A stretch of DNA of 64,000 nt from Algoriphagus ornithinivorans (GCF_900115305.1 NZ_FOVW01000004.1:310001-374000); one strand, 5' to 3'. Shown: positions 49,962 to 59,053, numbered from the stretch's first letter. The notes: generated by a model from the sequence alone, not told the origin. Translations and numbers: made by a program.

Positions 49962-51283
49962 CAGGATAAATGTTTGATGTAATAAATTTTTCTGGTGGAG
50001 GCATCACACTTAGCCCAGTCGGCAATTCTGTAACCGATTACCCATGCGATTTTTCCGTTGGAGATCAATACCTTCACTTTGGATTTTTCTGCCAGAGATA
50101 CTTTCAAATCTATCAAAAAGTCTGAGATTTTCTTGCTGTTTTTCATTCCTAGTGGAATAAATCGATCTCCCAATTCCCAGCTTCTGATTTCCAGTGGAAA
50201 ATCCAATTTTTCAAAATCCAACATGGCATTTTCCCTCAATGTATCCATCCTTGAGCCAGTATCCATCTTGATCAACTCATAGCGGTCTTCTTCGATAGTT
50301 AAACCAATATCATCTCTGTTGATCTCAATAGGATCGAAGTTTTGATGCTTAGGGCTTAAAATAACTTCCTCTCGGTCAATACTTGCTTGGTAAGCTCCAG
50401 TTTCAAATATTTTTCCTGCTTGAGGATTACTACAAGCATCAACTATTCCTTCAGCCTGATCTGAATTAAACCCAAATGGTTTGAGCCAGTGGAAAACCAA
50501 AGAAACAGCGCCGGGGGTGTTTTGAATGGCATGAAATGGGAGAAACTGGTAATCTCCATCAACGCGGATTTGATCCTTTTTCCAGTTTTCAAAAAGATGA
50601 TTAAAAGCCCTGGCAGAGTCCTTTAGTCTTACAAAGCTGCCCAGTATATTTTTTCGTGCATCGCTGGCAACTTCATACAAAGCAGGCAAGGCTTCCAATC
50701 TCAATTTATTTCGCTTGTAGTCTGTTTTGAGATTGGAGCTGTCTTCTCTCCAGCTTATCCCTTTTTCTTTTGCATGATTCTCTATTTCTGCTCTGCTAAA
50801 TGGAAGTAAAGGACGTATAAGTAAGCCTTTTCTGTCGGCCATACCCTGAATGCCTTCCATGCCGGTTCCTCTTAAAAGGTTTAAAAAAATGGTTTCCAGT
50901 TGATCATCCTCCTGATGAGCCAATATGATTCCGGAAAGTTTTCTTTCAGTATTCAGCTTTTCGAACCAAGCGTATCGAATTTCTCTGGCAGCCATCTGAA
51001 TTGAAATCTTCTTTTCCTCTGCCACCGCCATTGCATCAGCATGGTGGGTATGAAGGTGAAGCTGATTTTTCTCTGCCCATTTTTTTACAAATTCTTCGTC
51101 CTCGTCGCTCTCATGACTTCTTAATCCAAAATTGACATGGGCAACTTCAAACTGAATATTCGATTTGAGCAATAAATCCCCCAATACCATGCTGTCTATT
51201 CCTCCGCTGCAGGCAAAAAGATAGCTGAAGTTCTCATCTAAAAGGGACTTTTGGCGTATATGCTCTTTAAAAGCTGTAATCAT
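49961..51283 (-). CDS. tilS: tRNA(Ile)-lysidine synthase
   Basis: TilS converts C34 of the tRNA-Ile CAU anticodon to lysidine so it reads AUA; it is normally essential. 440 residues. The PP-loop ATPase motif SGGIDSMVL is at 26-34. HQEDDQLETIFLNLLRGTG is the family signature, and a C-terminal substrate-binding domain is present. It is divergent from the OstA-like gene, with 48 bases between start codons. Confidence 0.94.
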   Translation of the reverse strand: MITAFKEHIRQKSLLDENFSYLFACSGGIDSMVLGDLLLKSNIQFEVAHVNFGLRSHESDEDEEFVKKWAEKNQLHLHTHHADAMAVAEEKKISIQMAAREIRYAWFEKLNTERKLSGIILAHQEDDQLETIFLNLLRGTGMEGIQGMADRKGLLIRPLLPFSRAEIENHAKEKGISWREDSSNLKTDYKRNKLRLEALPALYEVASDARKNILGSFVRLKDSARAFNHLFENWKKDQIRVDGDYQFLPFHAIQNTPGAVSLVFHWLKPFGFNSDQAEGIVDACSNPQAGKIFETGAYQASIDREEVILSPKHQNFDPIEINRDDIGLTIEEDRYELIKMDTGSRMDTLRENAMLDFEKLDFPLEIRSWELGDRFIPLGMKNSKKISDFLIDLKVSLAEKSKVKVLISNGKIAWVIGYRIADWAKCDASTRKIYYIKHLS

Positions 51284-51314
51284 TGATCAAAAATAGCTTT
51301 TTCTACTAATTTTG
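51282..51314 (+). promoter_or_regulatory. Promoter of the OstA/LptA-like gene
   Basis: TAATTTTG at 51307-51314 matches the -7 element; ATTG at 51282-51285 is a partial -33 element 21 bases upstream. It overlaps the tilS start codon on the other strand, so the two divergent genes share this control region. The predicted start is near 51321, just before ATG 51332. Confidence 0.5.
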
Positions 51315-51331
51315 CCCACTTGAATTCATCA

Positions 51332-52993
51332 ATGAAAAAATCCCCGTTCAGTTTCCTTTCCATTTTGATTTTCACCCTTTGGACTTTTTCGTCTTTTGGG
51401 CAGGGAACCAATACGCTGGAAATTTTGAAAGCTGACTCCCTAAAAGGTGCAAATGGTTTCGAAAGATTGCTTGGGTCTGTTCGGATGAAGAATCAGAATA
51501 CACTAATTTCCTGTGACTCGGCTCATTTTTTCAGAACGAGCAACATGGCAAAACTTTACGGAAGAGTTTTGATAGAGGATCAGGAAGATCCGGTCACCAC
51601 CCGAAGTACTTATGCTGAATACGATGGAAATACTAAGTTGGCCAAGCTGAGAAATAAGGTGGTTTTCACCAATGGAGAAACCACGCTTTACACAGATTAT
51701 CTCAACTACGACAGAGCTCAAAATATAGCCACTTATTTCAACAAAGGGAAGGTGGTAGACTCGACCAACGTACTGACCAGTGAAAGAGGTAGGTATGAAG
51801 TGAATCGGGAACGAATCACTTTTTTGGATAAGGTGGTCTTAGTAAATCCTGATTACACCATGAAAACTGAATATCTGGTGTATCTGACAATCCCCAAAAC
51901 TGCAGAGACTAAAGGGTTGACTAACCTGGTATCAAAAGAAGGTAACACACTGGATGCTCAGAAAGGGAGTTTTTATGACACTCAAAATAAGAATTTCCGA
52001 TTTTTTGACGGGGTAGTAGAGACTGAGACAAGTAGAGTGAAAGCGGAAGAGCTTTTGTATAAAGAGCTGGAAGCGTATTATGAAGGAAAAGAGAATGTCC
52101 GGGTTTTTAACAAGGAAAGGCAAGTTGAGATTTTTGGGGATGTAGGTCAATATTGGGAGGATAGAGGATATAGCTTGGTGCATGGCAAAGCTTTGGTAAG
52201 AAGATACTTCGAAAAAGATACGCTTTATTTAACTGCAGACACCTTGATTTCTCAGGATCATGAGTCTGATTCTGCAAAGTATTTATTGGCTTTCCATTCT
52301 ATTAATTTAATCAAAGCCGACCTTTCAGGGATAGCGGATTCTTTGGTTTATAATTACAATGATTCCACCATTCAACTATTTCAAGACCCAGTCATATGGA
52401 ATCAAAAAAGCCAGATTTCTGCTGATTCTATGGTTTTTTATATTGAAAATGAAGAGTTGAAACGGGTCTTTATGAAGGAAAAGGCTTTTGCCATAATGAC
52501 TGATACTTTGACAAACTTCAATCAAATGAAAGGCAGGAAGATGACTGGCTTTTTTGAGGAAGGGCAAATCAGTAAACTGAATATTGAAGGGAATGGAGAG
52601 TCTTTATATTTTGCGCTGGAAGGCGATACTTTGACTCAGGGTGTCAACCGAACCTTGTCAGCCACTATTGAATTAAAGTTCAAAGAAGGAGCAATTAAGC
52701 GTGTGAAGTATGATATTAAGCCTGATGGGCGTTTTATTCCAGTGCAAAAGTTGGATGAAAAGAGCTCAAGACTCGATGGCTTTTTATGGAGGTTGGAGGA
52801 AAAACCAGTTTTGGATTCAATTTTCGCTTGGAGACCGGTAATTGAAATCGATCCTGATCAAAAAAATCTTTTTAATGAACCCAATGCGGAAATCAGGATG
52901 CCGACCGAAGAGGAAATACAAAAATCACTGGAAAAAAGAGGTTTGAATAAGAAAAAACCTGTTTTAACACCTCTGAAGACTAAGAACAACTGA
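51332..52993 (+). CDS. OstA/LptA-like envelope protein
   Basis: 553 residues. Signal peptide about 1-23 (MKKSPFSFLSILIFTLW, ending SFGQ). It has repeated OstA/LptA-type beta-jellyroll strands (SVRMKNQNTLISCDSAHFF; RVLIEDQEDPVTTRSTYAEY; YEVNRERITFLDKVVL), the fold that ferries lipopolysaccharide across the periplasm. It is several times longer than E. coli LptA and lacks an LptD barrel. The role in LPS transport is inferred from the fold. I start at ATG 51332; an upstream TTG (51320) lies at the predicted transcription start. Confidence 0.82.
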   Translation: MKKSPFSFLSILIFTLWTFSSFGQGTNTLEILKADSLKGANGFERLLGSVRMKNQNTLISCDSAHFFRTSNMAKLYGRVLIEDQEDPVTTRSTYAEYDGNTKLAKLRNKVVFTNGETTLYTDYLNYDRAQNIATYFNKGKVVDSTNVLTSERGRYEVNRERITFLDKVVLVNPDYTMKTEYLVYLTIPKTAETKGLTNLVSKEGNTLDAQKGSFYDTQNKNFRFFDGVVETETSRVKAEELLYKELEAYYEGKENVRVFNKERQVEIFGDVGQYWEDRGYSLVHGKALVRRYFEKDTLYLTADTLISQDHESDSAKYLLAFHSINLIKADLSGIADSLVYNYNDSTIQLFQDPVIWNQKSQISADSMVFYIENEELKRVFMKEKAFAIMTDTLTNFNQMKGRKMTGFFEEGQISKLNIEGNGESLYFALEGDTLTQGVNRTLSATIELKFKEGAIKRVKYDIKPDGRFIPVQKLDEKSSRLDGFLWRLEEKPVLDSIFAWRPVIEIDPDQKNLFNEPNAEIRMPTEEEIQKSLEKRGLNKKKPVLTPLKTKNN

Positions 52994-53026
52994 GGTAACG
53001 AATTAGTCTAAAAAATATTTTAAGGA

Positions 53027-53054
53027 GGTTAACAACAATTAACCCAAATTTTTT
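53027..53054 (+). terminator. Probable terminator after the OstA-like gene
   Basis: GGTTAA (53027-53032) pairs with TTAACC (53039-53044) around a 6-base loop, followed by CAAATTTTTT. The stem is short but the T tract is good. Confidence 0.55.
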
Positions 53055-53075
53055 ACCGAAAGACTATCCTCGACA

Positions 53076-53083
53076 TAAATTTG
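53076..53083 (+). promoter_or_regulatory. -7 element for the T9SS cargo gene
   Basis: TAAATTTG matches TAnnTTTG. The -33 position has only a run of T with no TTTG. The predicted leader is about 50 bases. Confidence 0.45.
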
Positions 53084-53138
53084 TACGTATATTCATTGAA
53101 GTATAAACAACTCAAGGGCTTATCGATTAAAACTTTAC

Positions 53139-53855
53139 ATGAAGAATTTTCTCAAACTTTTCGCGTGGCTAGTGCTTGCGTTTCCGCTATTTTCGGAAGC
53201 TCAGCAAGTTCATGTGCTCAGTGAAAGTTTGGATTTTTCAGGCTCTATAGGCACTTCCCAAAGAAAAACTGTAATTCTTCAAAATGAATCCGATAAGACA
53301 AAAACCTTTTTCTTGAAAAATTTGGTTGGAAATATCGGTTCCTCTCAAAAAATGAAAGTTTGTATAGGGGAGCAGTGTTATGATGCCAAAAGAGATTTGG
53401 CTAAAATCAAATTAACTCTTAAGCCGGGTGAAATTGTGACAGATTTTTACCTGGATTTTGAAATGGGAATTGCTGAAACGAGAGGTTCTTTCGACTTGGT
53501 TTTTGTCAACGTAGATAATTTGAGAGAATCCTTCTTGGTAGAAGCAGAATACAATGTCAACAATCCTAATAAAAAGGCAGATGGCTTTGATTATGAGGAT
53601 TTGACCCTTTCAGATGTATATCCTAATCCCAGCAACCGTATAGCACAGTTGGATTACGATATCAAGAATGAAAAAGCGAAAGCAAAAATTACAATTAACA
53701 GCTTTATCGGAAATCCAGTAGCTGAATATGAGTTAGATCCGGAAAGAAACACTCTGGTCATCAATGTTTCTGACTTCAATCCCGGAGTTTATTTCTACAC
53801 TCTTTTTGTAAACAATAAAAATATTGTGACCAAAAAGCTCGTTGTGAAGAAGTAA
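53139..53855 (+). CDS. Small secreted protein with a type IX secretion C-terminal domain
   Basis: 238 residues. Signal peptide about 1-21. An Ig-like region at about 22-140 (KTVILQNESDKTKTFFLKNL) is followed by the type A T9SS sorting domain at about 155-238. That domain starts LSDVYPNPSNRIAQLDYDI and ends in a Lys-rich VTKKLVVKK. The Por/T9SS system would export it and cleave or anchor it at the surface. No enzyme motif is seen. A single Cys pair (VCIGEQC) could form a disulfide. Confidence 0.85.
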   Translation: MKNFLKLFAWLVLAFPLFSEAQQVHVLSESLDFSGSIGTSQRKTVILQNESDKTKTFFLKNLVGNIGSSQKMKVCIGEQCYDAKRDLAKIKLTLKPGEIVTDFYLDFEMGIAETRGSFDLVFVNVDNLRESFLVEAEYNVNNPNKKADGFDYEDLTLSDVYPNPSNRIAQLDYDIKNEKAKAKITINSFIGNPVAEYELDPERNTLVINVSDFNPGVYFYTLFVNNKNIVTKKLVVKK

Positions 53856-53875
53856 TTTAGATCCCATCCTATCCA

Positions 53876-53906
53876 TTTGAATACCAATTAATATCCCGTA
53901 TATTTG
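53876..53906 (+). promoter_or_regulatory. Promoter of the bamD-rpoZ-coaBC operon
   Basis: TTTG at 53876-53879 and TATATTTG at 53899-53906 with a 19-base spacer. The predicted start is near 53912, so the leader before the bamD ATG is only about 6-12 bases. Confidence 0.7.
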
Positions 53907-53917
53907 CGGTCTTGAAA

Positions 53918-54829
53918 ATGAACATGCGCTTACAGTACCTTAATCTTCTTCTAGTAATCCTATTATTAGGCTCATGCGGCCCTTTCAGCAAGTTGGAAAA
54001 AAGTACCAACTGGGAAGAGCTCTACAATGGAGCAAATAAATATTATCAGGAGGGAGAATATAATAAAGCAATCATCTTGTATGACAAGGTTTTACCGGTG
54101 ATTCGCGGAAGTGAAAAAGCCGAATTGGCTGATTACAACTATGCAAACTGTCACTTCAAAACAAAAAGATATATTGAGGCTGCAGGGTATTTCAATAATT
54201 TTTATAGAACATACAATCGAAGCCCTTTAGCAGAAGAGGCTTTGTTTATGCATGCGTACTCTCTCTATCTAGATGCTCCTGATTATAATTTGGATCAGCA
54301 AAGCAGCAGAGAGGCAGTAGCTGCCATTCAGCAGTTTGTGACCAGATTCCCTGGATCGGCTAGTTATGAAAGAGCTATAGAAATGCTTCAGGATTTGGAG
54401 CGGAGATTTGAAGAAAAAGCCTATCAAGAGGCTTCTATGTATTACAGATTAAAGGATGGGCTTTATCCTGGAGATTTTTACCGGGCTTGCATCATCAACT
54501 TTCAGAATTTTGCCAAGGACTATCCTGAAAGTAAATACAATGAAGAGTTAGCTTACAAATTGGTGGAGGTGAGCTCTGGATATGCTGAAAACAGTATTTT
54601 CAACAAAAAAGAGGAAAGATTGAATGATGCGATCAAGTTTGCATCCAATTTTTACCGCAGATATCCTGAGAGTAAATTTACTGCGCAGGTTAAAAACATA
54701 GAGACTGAAACTCGTCAGGAATTGGAGTCTCATCTCAAAAGGAAAAAAGAATTAGCTGAGAGAGCTGCCGAGGCTGAAAAAGCTAACGCAACTGCAGAAG
54801 TAGCTCAGGTAAATAAAATTGATAATTAA
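53918..54829 (+). CDS. bamD: Outer membrane protein assembly factor BamD
   Basis: BamD is an essential lipoprotein of the BAM complex that inserts beta-barrels in the outer membrane. 303 residues from ATG 53918. ATG 53924 is an equally good start, and the TTG at 53912 is unlikely because it coincides with the predicted transcription start. A lipobox (LLLGSC) is followed by five TPR-like repeats (ANKYYQEGEYNKAIILYDKV; FNNFYRTYNRSPLAEEALFM). The C-terminus is Lys/Glu/Ala-rich. First gene of a five-gene cluster. Confidence 0.9.
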   Translation: MNMRLQYLNLLLVILLLGSCGPFSKLEKSTNWEELYNGANKYYQEGEYNKAIILYDKVLPVIRGSEKAELADYNYANCHFKTKRYIEAAGYFNNFYRTYNRSPLAEEALFMHAYSLYLDAPDYNLDQQSSREAVAAIQQFVTRFPGSASYERAIEMLQDLERRFEEKAYQEASMYYRLKDGLYPGDFYRACIINFQNFAKDYPESKYNEELAYKLVEVSSGYAENSIFNKKEERLNDAIKFASNFYRRYPESKFTAQVKNIETETRQELESHLKRKKELAERAAEAEKANATAEVAQVNKIDN

Positions 54830-54844
54830 TTAAATTGATATAAA

Positions 54845-55159
54845 ATGGCTACAAACCCATCCATCATCACAAGAGATTTGGATAAGGTTGCTGATCACAC
54901 TGGCAACATTTACGAATCAATCCATATTATTGGACAGCGTGCTAAGCAGATTTCTACCAATTTGAAGGAAGAATTGAATAACAAACTTTCCGAATTCGCA
55001 TCTACGGTAGATAACTTAGAAGAAGTATTCGAAAACAAGGAGCAGATCGAAATCTCCAAGTTTTATGAAAGAATGCCTAAGCCGTCAACTCTTGCTATGG
55101 AAGAGTTTATGGAGAAAAAGGTGTTTTACAGATTCCCAGAGCAGGAAGAAGGCCAATAA
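54845..55159 (+). CDS. rpoZ: DNA-directed RNA polymerase subunit omega (Rpb6 family)
   Basis: Omega helps fold and hold beta' in RNA polymerase. 104 residues of the RNA_pol_Rpb6 type as annotated in Bacteroidota. SIITRDLDKVADHTGNIYES resembles the omega start, and AKQISTNLKEELNNKLSEF holds the helical core. It starts 15 bases after bamD and ends 2 bases before coaBC, as in related genomes. Confidence 0.8.
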   Translation: MATNPSIITRDLDKVADHTGNIYESIHIIGQRAKQISTNLKEELNNKLSEFASTVDNLEEVFENKEQIEISKFYERMPKPSTLAMEEFMEKKVFYRFPEQEEGQ

Positions 55160-55161
55160 AA

Positions 55162-56376
55162 ATGAGCCTCAAAGGAAAGCGAATCATACTTGGCGTAACC
55201 GGTAGCATTGCCGCATACAAGTCTGCTTTTCTAACCCGCTTATTAATCAAAGAAGGAGCAGAAGTGCAAATCATCATGAGCGCTTCTGCTCTTGATTTTA
55301 TTACCCCATTGACATTATCTACCTTATCCAAGAGGCCTGTTTTACATCAATTCCAAAAAGATGAAACAGGCGAATGGAATAATCATGTTGACTTGGGGCT
55401 TTGGGCAGATTTAATTTTAGTTGCACCGATTAGTGCCAATACCTTAGCAAAGTTTGCTAACGGGATCTGTGACAACCTACTCACTGCAGTTTATTTATCT
55501 GCAAAATGTCCTGTTATGGTTGCCCCAGCCATGGATTTGGACATGTATCAACATCCATCGGTGCAAAAAAACATTCAAACACTCTCCAATTTTGGAAATC
55601 ATATTTTGGAGGCGGAGTCGGGAGAATTGGCAAGCGGTCTTTCCGGTCAGGGAAGAATGATGGAGCCAGAACATATTTTGGATGAACTTTTTAAATTCTT
55701 TCAAAAAAAAAATGATTTTTTAGGGAAAAAGGTCCTGATTACTATGGGACCTACTCAAGAAGCGATAGATCCGGTAAGGTATATCAGCAATCATTCCAGC
55801 GGCAAAATGGGATACGCTCTTGCAGAATCCTTTAAAAATAGAGGAGCTGATGTTTATGTGGTTTCAGGGCCAGTTTCCATTCCTATAGAAAAAGAGAAGT
55901 TCCAATGGGTCGATGTCAAATCAGCTCAAGAAATGTATGATGCAGCAAAATCTTTTCACACTGATTGCGATTATGCAGTTTTTACAGCAGCAGTAGCTGA
56001 TTATGGACCCGCTGAAGTTGCACCTGAAAAAATCAAGAAGAACGATTCTCAAATGAGTATTCAACTCAAAAAAAATGTGGATATCGCTCAATCATTAGGT
56101 GCAAATAAAAGCCTAAATCAAATCCACGTTGGGTTTGCCTTGGAGACAGAGAATGAGTCAGAAAATGCTCAGGCTAAATTGAAAAAGAAAAACTTTGACC
56201 TCATTGTTCTCAATTCTATGAAAGAAAAAGGGGCGGGTTTTCGTTTAGATACCAACAAGGTCACCATTTTCACCAACAAAGCAGAAAAAATAGAATCTCC
56301 ACTGGCTCCAAAAACTGAAATCGCAGAGTTTATTCTGGATGAAATCAAAAAATTGGAGCTTTGGGAAGAAGCCTGA
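55162..56376 (+). CDS. coaBC: Bifunctional phosphopantothenoylcysteine decarboxylase/phosphopantothenate-cysteine ligase
   Basis: CoaBC performs two consecutive steps of coenzyme A synthesis. 404 residues. The N-terminal flavin-dependent CoaC part (about 1-180) has GVTGSIAAYKSAFLTRLL, APISANTLAKFANGICDNLL and PAMDLDMYQHP. The C-terminal CoaB ligase (about 190-404) has GPTQEAIDPVRYISNHSSGK and VGFALETEN. It starts 2 bases after rpoZ. Confidence 0.96.
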   Translation: MSLKGKRIILGVTGSIAAYKSAFLTRLLIKEGAEVQIIMSASALDFITPLTLSTLSKRPVLHQFQKDETGEWNNHVDLGLWADLILVAPISANTLAKFANGICDNLLTAVYLSAKCPVMVAPAMDLDMYQHPSVQKNIQTLSNFGNHILEAESGELASGLSGQGRMMEPEHILDELFKFFQKKNDFLGKKVLITMGPTQEAIDPVRYISNHSSGKMGYALAESFKNRGADVYVVSGPVSIPIEKEKFQWVDVKSAQEMYDAAKSFHTDCDYAVFTAAVADYGPAEVAPEKIKKNDSQMSIQLKKNVDIAQSLGANKSLNQIHVGFALETENESENAQAKLKKKNFDLIVLNSMKEKGAGFRLDTNKVTIFTNKAEKIESPLAPKTEIAEFILDEIKKLELWEEA

Positions 56377-56399
56377 TAATTTCACTTATTTTTAGAGGA

Positions 56400-57302
56400 A
56401 TGAAAAAACTGCTTTTCGCTATTCTTTTTTTAGGACTTGGATTGAGAGTTTCTGCTCAGGAACTCAATTTTACCGTTATCATCAACAGTGATCGGGCGAG
56501 GATTCAGAATACCAATATTTTTGATCAGATGAAAACTTCTTTTGAGCAGTTTCTCAATGGAAGATCATGGACTTCGGATGAATTTAGACCTGAAGAAAGA
56601 ATTAAAGGAAACCTATTGATTACTATTAATGAGGTGCCTCAGGTTGGTATTTATTCAGCAACTGTTCAGATTCAAACTGTCCGACCCATCTATGGGACCG
56701 ATTATGAAAGTTTGGTATTCAACTTTGCCGACAGAAATTGGAATTTTGAATTTATAGAGTCCCAGCCACTGGAGTTCAACCGTTTTACCTTTTTGAATAA
56801 TATCAGTTCTCTTTTGGCATTCTATGCCAATATCGCTTTGGGATTGGATTATGACACCTTCGAAAATAAGGGGGGAGATCCATTTTTTGCGATTGCCAAT
56901 GATATAGTAAACAATGCCCAGCAATCTGGTCGTGCAGGCTGGGTACAAAGTACATCAGACCGTAGAAATCGCTATTGGTTGATCAATGATATTTACACTT
57001 CATCCGTTTTTTCCTCAATCAGAGAGGCTTATTATCTCTATCACCGACAGGGTTTGGATATTTTACAGATTGAGCCCGATCAAGCCTACAAAAATATTTT
57101 GGAGGCCATCAAACTGGTTGCGAATGCAAACAAAACTCAGCCCAATGGGATTTTCACTATATCATTTATGGATGCCAAAAGTGACGAGATTTCTAACGTG
57201 TTGAAGAATGCTCCGCTGGAAATTCGAACCGAAGCTGTGGAGCTGCTGCTACAGGTGGATCCAAATAATGCCAGAAAGTACAATGAGCTGCTGAAAAGCT
57301 AA
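56400..57302 (+). CDS. DUF4835 family secreted protein
   Basis: 300 residues from ATG 56400, with signal peptide about 1-19 (MKKLLFAILFLGLGLRVSAQ). DUF4835 is recognised from ELNFTVIINSDRARIQNTNI and the downstream FNFADRNWNFEFIESQPLEF. The function is unknown; it is nearly always next to coaBC and recN in Bacteroidota, which suggests an envelope role. An earlier in-frame start overlapping coaBC is rejected because the signal peptide would begin at residue 14. Confidence 0.88.
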   Translation: MKKLLFAILFLGLGLRVSAQELNFTVIINSDRARIQNTNIFDQMKTSFEQFLNGRSWTSDEFRPEERIKGNLLITINEVPQVGIYSATVQIQTVRPIYGTDYESLVFNFADRNWNFEFIESQPLEFNRFTFLNNISSLLAFYANIALGLDYDTFENKGGDPFFAIANDIVNNAQQSGRAGWVQSTSDRRNRYWLINDIYTSSVFSSIREAYYLYHRQGLDILQIEPDQAYKNILEAIKLVANANKTQPNGIFTISFMDAKSDEISNVLKNAPLEIRTEAVELLLQVDPNNARKYNELLKS

Positions 57303-57313
57303 GCCTCTTTTTT

Positions 57314-57321
57314 TAGCTTTG
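57314..57321 (+). promoter_or_regulatory. -7 element for recN, within a hairpin spanning the upstream stop codon
   Basis: TAGCTTTG matches the -7 consensus, with a predicted start about 11 bases before recN. TTAGCTTT (57313-57320) pairs with AAAGCTAA (57295-57302), which includes the DUF4835 stop. No TTTG was found at -33. Confidence 0.4.
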
Positions 57322-57338
57322 TAATATTCCAAAAAGCC

Positions 57339-58991
57339 ATGCTAAAATCACTGAGTATTTCCAATTATGCCTTGATTGATGAGTTGCAAATGCAACCTAG
57401 CTCTGCCTTGAGCATGATTACAGGTGAGACTGGCGCAGGTAAATCAATTATGCTGGGCGCGGTGGGCTTGCTTTTGGGGAAAAGAGCTGATACCAAAGTG
57501 CTGTTGCATGAGGATAAAAAATGCATCATTGAAGGGATTTTTGAAATAGGTAATTATGGCTTAAATGCTTTTTTCGAAGCCCAAGAACTGGATTTTGATC
57601 ATCAATGCATCATCCGAAGAGAAATCTCTCCTAGTGGTAAATCCAGATCCTTTATCAACGATACTCCTGTGCTTTTGGACGTTCTTAAGGAGCTAGGAGT
57701 AAAATTAATGGATGTTCATTCGCAACATGACACACTCCAACTCGCAGACGGTAACTATCAGCTGGGATTAGTGGATGCCTTTGCGCAAAGCTCGGGTGAA
57801 CTCGAATCCTATAAAAAAGCCTTCCAACACTACAGAAGTATCAAGAAGGCCTTTGAGAAACTTCAAAAAGAGGCGGCAGATCTACAAAAGGAGGCTGACT
57901 TCAATCAATTTTTATTGGATGAATTGAGCGTATTGACCTTGCAAAAAGGCGAGCAGGAGGAGCTGGAATCCAGCCAGGAGATCCTTGAAAATGCGGAAGA
58001 TATCAAGCTTCGAATCAATGAGATGTTGAATCTTTTTCACGAAGATCAAGTCGGCTTGATTCAGGGCTTGGGACAAGTGCAACAGGGACTACAGTCCTTG
58101 GCTCGTTTGGCTCATAAATTTTCCGGAATTCAGGAAAGATTTCAGGAGGCCTATATAGAAATGAAGGACCTTGCTGAGACTTTGGCCGATGAAGAAAGCA
58201 AAGTGGAGATTGATTTTGAAAAGCTGGAAGAGATTAGAGAAAGGTTAAGTAAGATTTATCAGCTGCAAAAAAAGCATGGAGTTAATTCTGTAGAAGAGCT
58301 AATTCAAATTGAAAGTGAATTGGCTGACAAAGTTTTTCAGTTTCAGAATCTCGATGAGAATTTGGCTGAGGCAGAAAAGAAGCTCAAGCTATCTGAAAAA
58401 GAAATGCTGGATGCCGGAATGCTTTTGAGCGAAAAAAGAAAATCTTGTTTTAAGGCATTTGAATCCTCTTTGCAAGGGCTTTTGGGGGATTTGGGAATGG
58501 AGAATGCCAAAATTCAAATAGAACAAAAGAGTATACCTCCATCTGCCAGTGGATTGGATGAAATTGAGTTGTTATTTACTGCAAATAAAGGCTCCCAACC
58601 TCAGGCATTGAAAAAGGTGGCCTCGGGAGGGGAGTTTTCAAGATTGCTTTTTGGAATCAAGTACCTGATGGCTGATAAAATGGCTTTGCCTACTTTAATT
58701 TTTGATGAAATTGACACAGGGATTTCGGGAGAAGTTGCCTTGCAGATGGTAAGGATGATGAAAGAAATTTCCAAGAAGCACCAAGTGATCTGCATTACTC
58801 ATTTACCACAAGTAGCGGCAAAAGGAGATAGACATTATTTTGTTTTCAAGGATAATCAATCTGAACGTACAGTCAGCAAAATCAAATTATTAGATGATTC
58901 GGAGCGGGTCGAAGAACTCGCAAAAATGATTGCCGGATCCAATCCTTCCTCCTCTGCAGTAGAGAGTGCTCGAGAGCTCTTGTTGAATTAA
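57339..58991 (+). CDS. recN: DNA repair protein RecN
   Basis: RecN is an SMC-like ATPase used in double-strand break repair. 550 residues. Walker A (TGETGAGKSIMLGAVG) is at about 29-44; a long coiled coil is at about 165-370; the ABC signature ASGGEFSRLLFG, Walker B LIFDEIDTGISG and the His switch CITHLPQVAAKG are near the C-terminus. Confidence 0.96.
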   Translation: MLKSLSISNYALIDELQMQPSSALSMITGETGAGKSIMLGAVGLLLGKRADTKVLLHEDKKCIIEGIFEIGNYGLNAFFEAQELDFDHQCIIRREISPSGKSRSFINDTPVLLDVLKELGVKLMDVHSQHDTLQLADGNYQLGLVDAFAQSSGELESYKKAFQHYRSIKKAFEKLQKEAADLQKEADFNQFLLDELSVLTLQKGEQEELESSQEILENAEDIKLRINEMLNLFHEDQVGLIQGLGQVQQGLQSLARLAHKFSGIQERFQEAYIEMKDLAETLADEESKVEIDFEKLEEIRERLSKIYQLQKKHGVNSVEELIQIESELADKVFQFQNLDENLAEAEKKLKLSEKEMLDAGMLLSEKRKSCFKAFESSLQGLLGDLGMENAKIQIEQKSIPPSASGLDEIELLFTANKGSQPQALKKVASGGEFSRLLFGIKYLMADKMALPTLIFDEIDTGISGEVALQMVRMMKEISKKHQVICITHLPQVAAKGDRHYFVFKDNQSERTVSKIKLLDDSERVEELAKMIAGSNPSSSAVESARELLLN

Positions 58992-59027
58992 GGCGGCTAT
59001 TCCCGGAAAATTCCTATTTTTACAGCG

Positions 59028-59035
59028 TATTTTTG
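59028..59035 (+). promoter_or_regulatory. -7 element for fabI
   Basis: TATTTTTG matches the -7 consensus and predicts a start near 59042, 12 bases before ATG 59054. It overlaps the TTG at 59033, which argues against that codon as a start. No clear -33 element. Confidence 0.4.
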
Positions 59036-59053
59036 ACATCAATCAAAAGCTAT

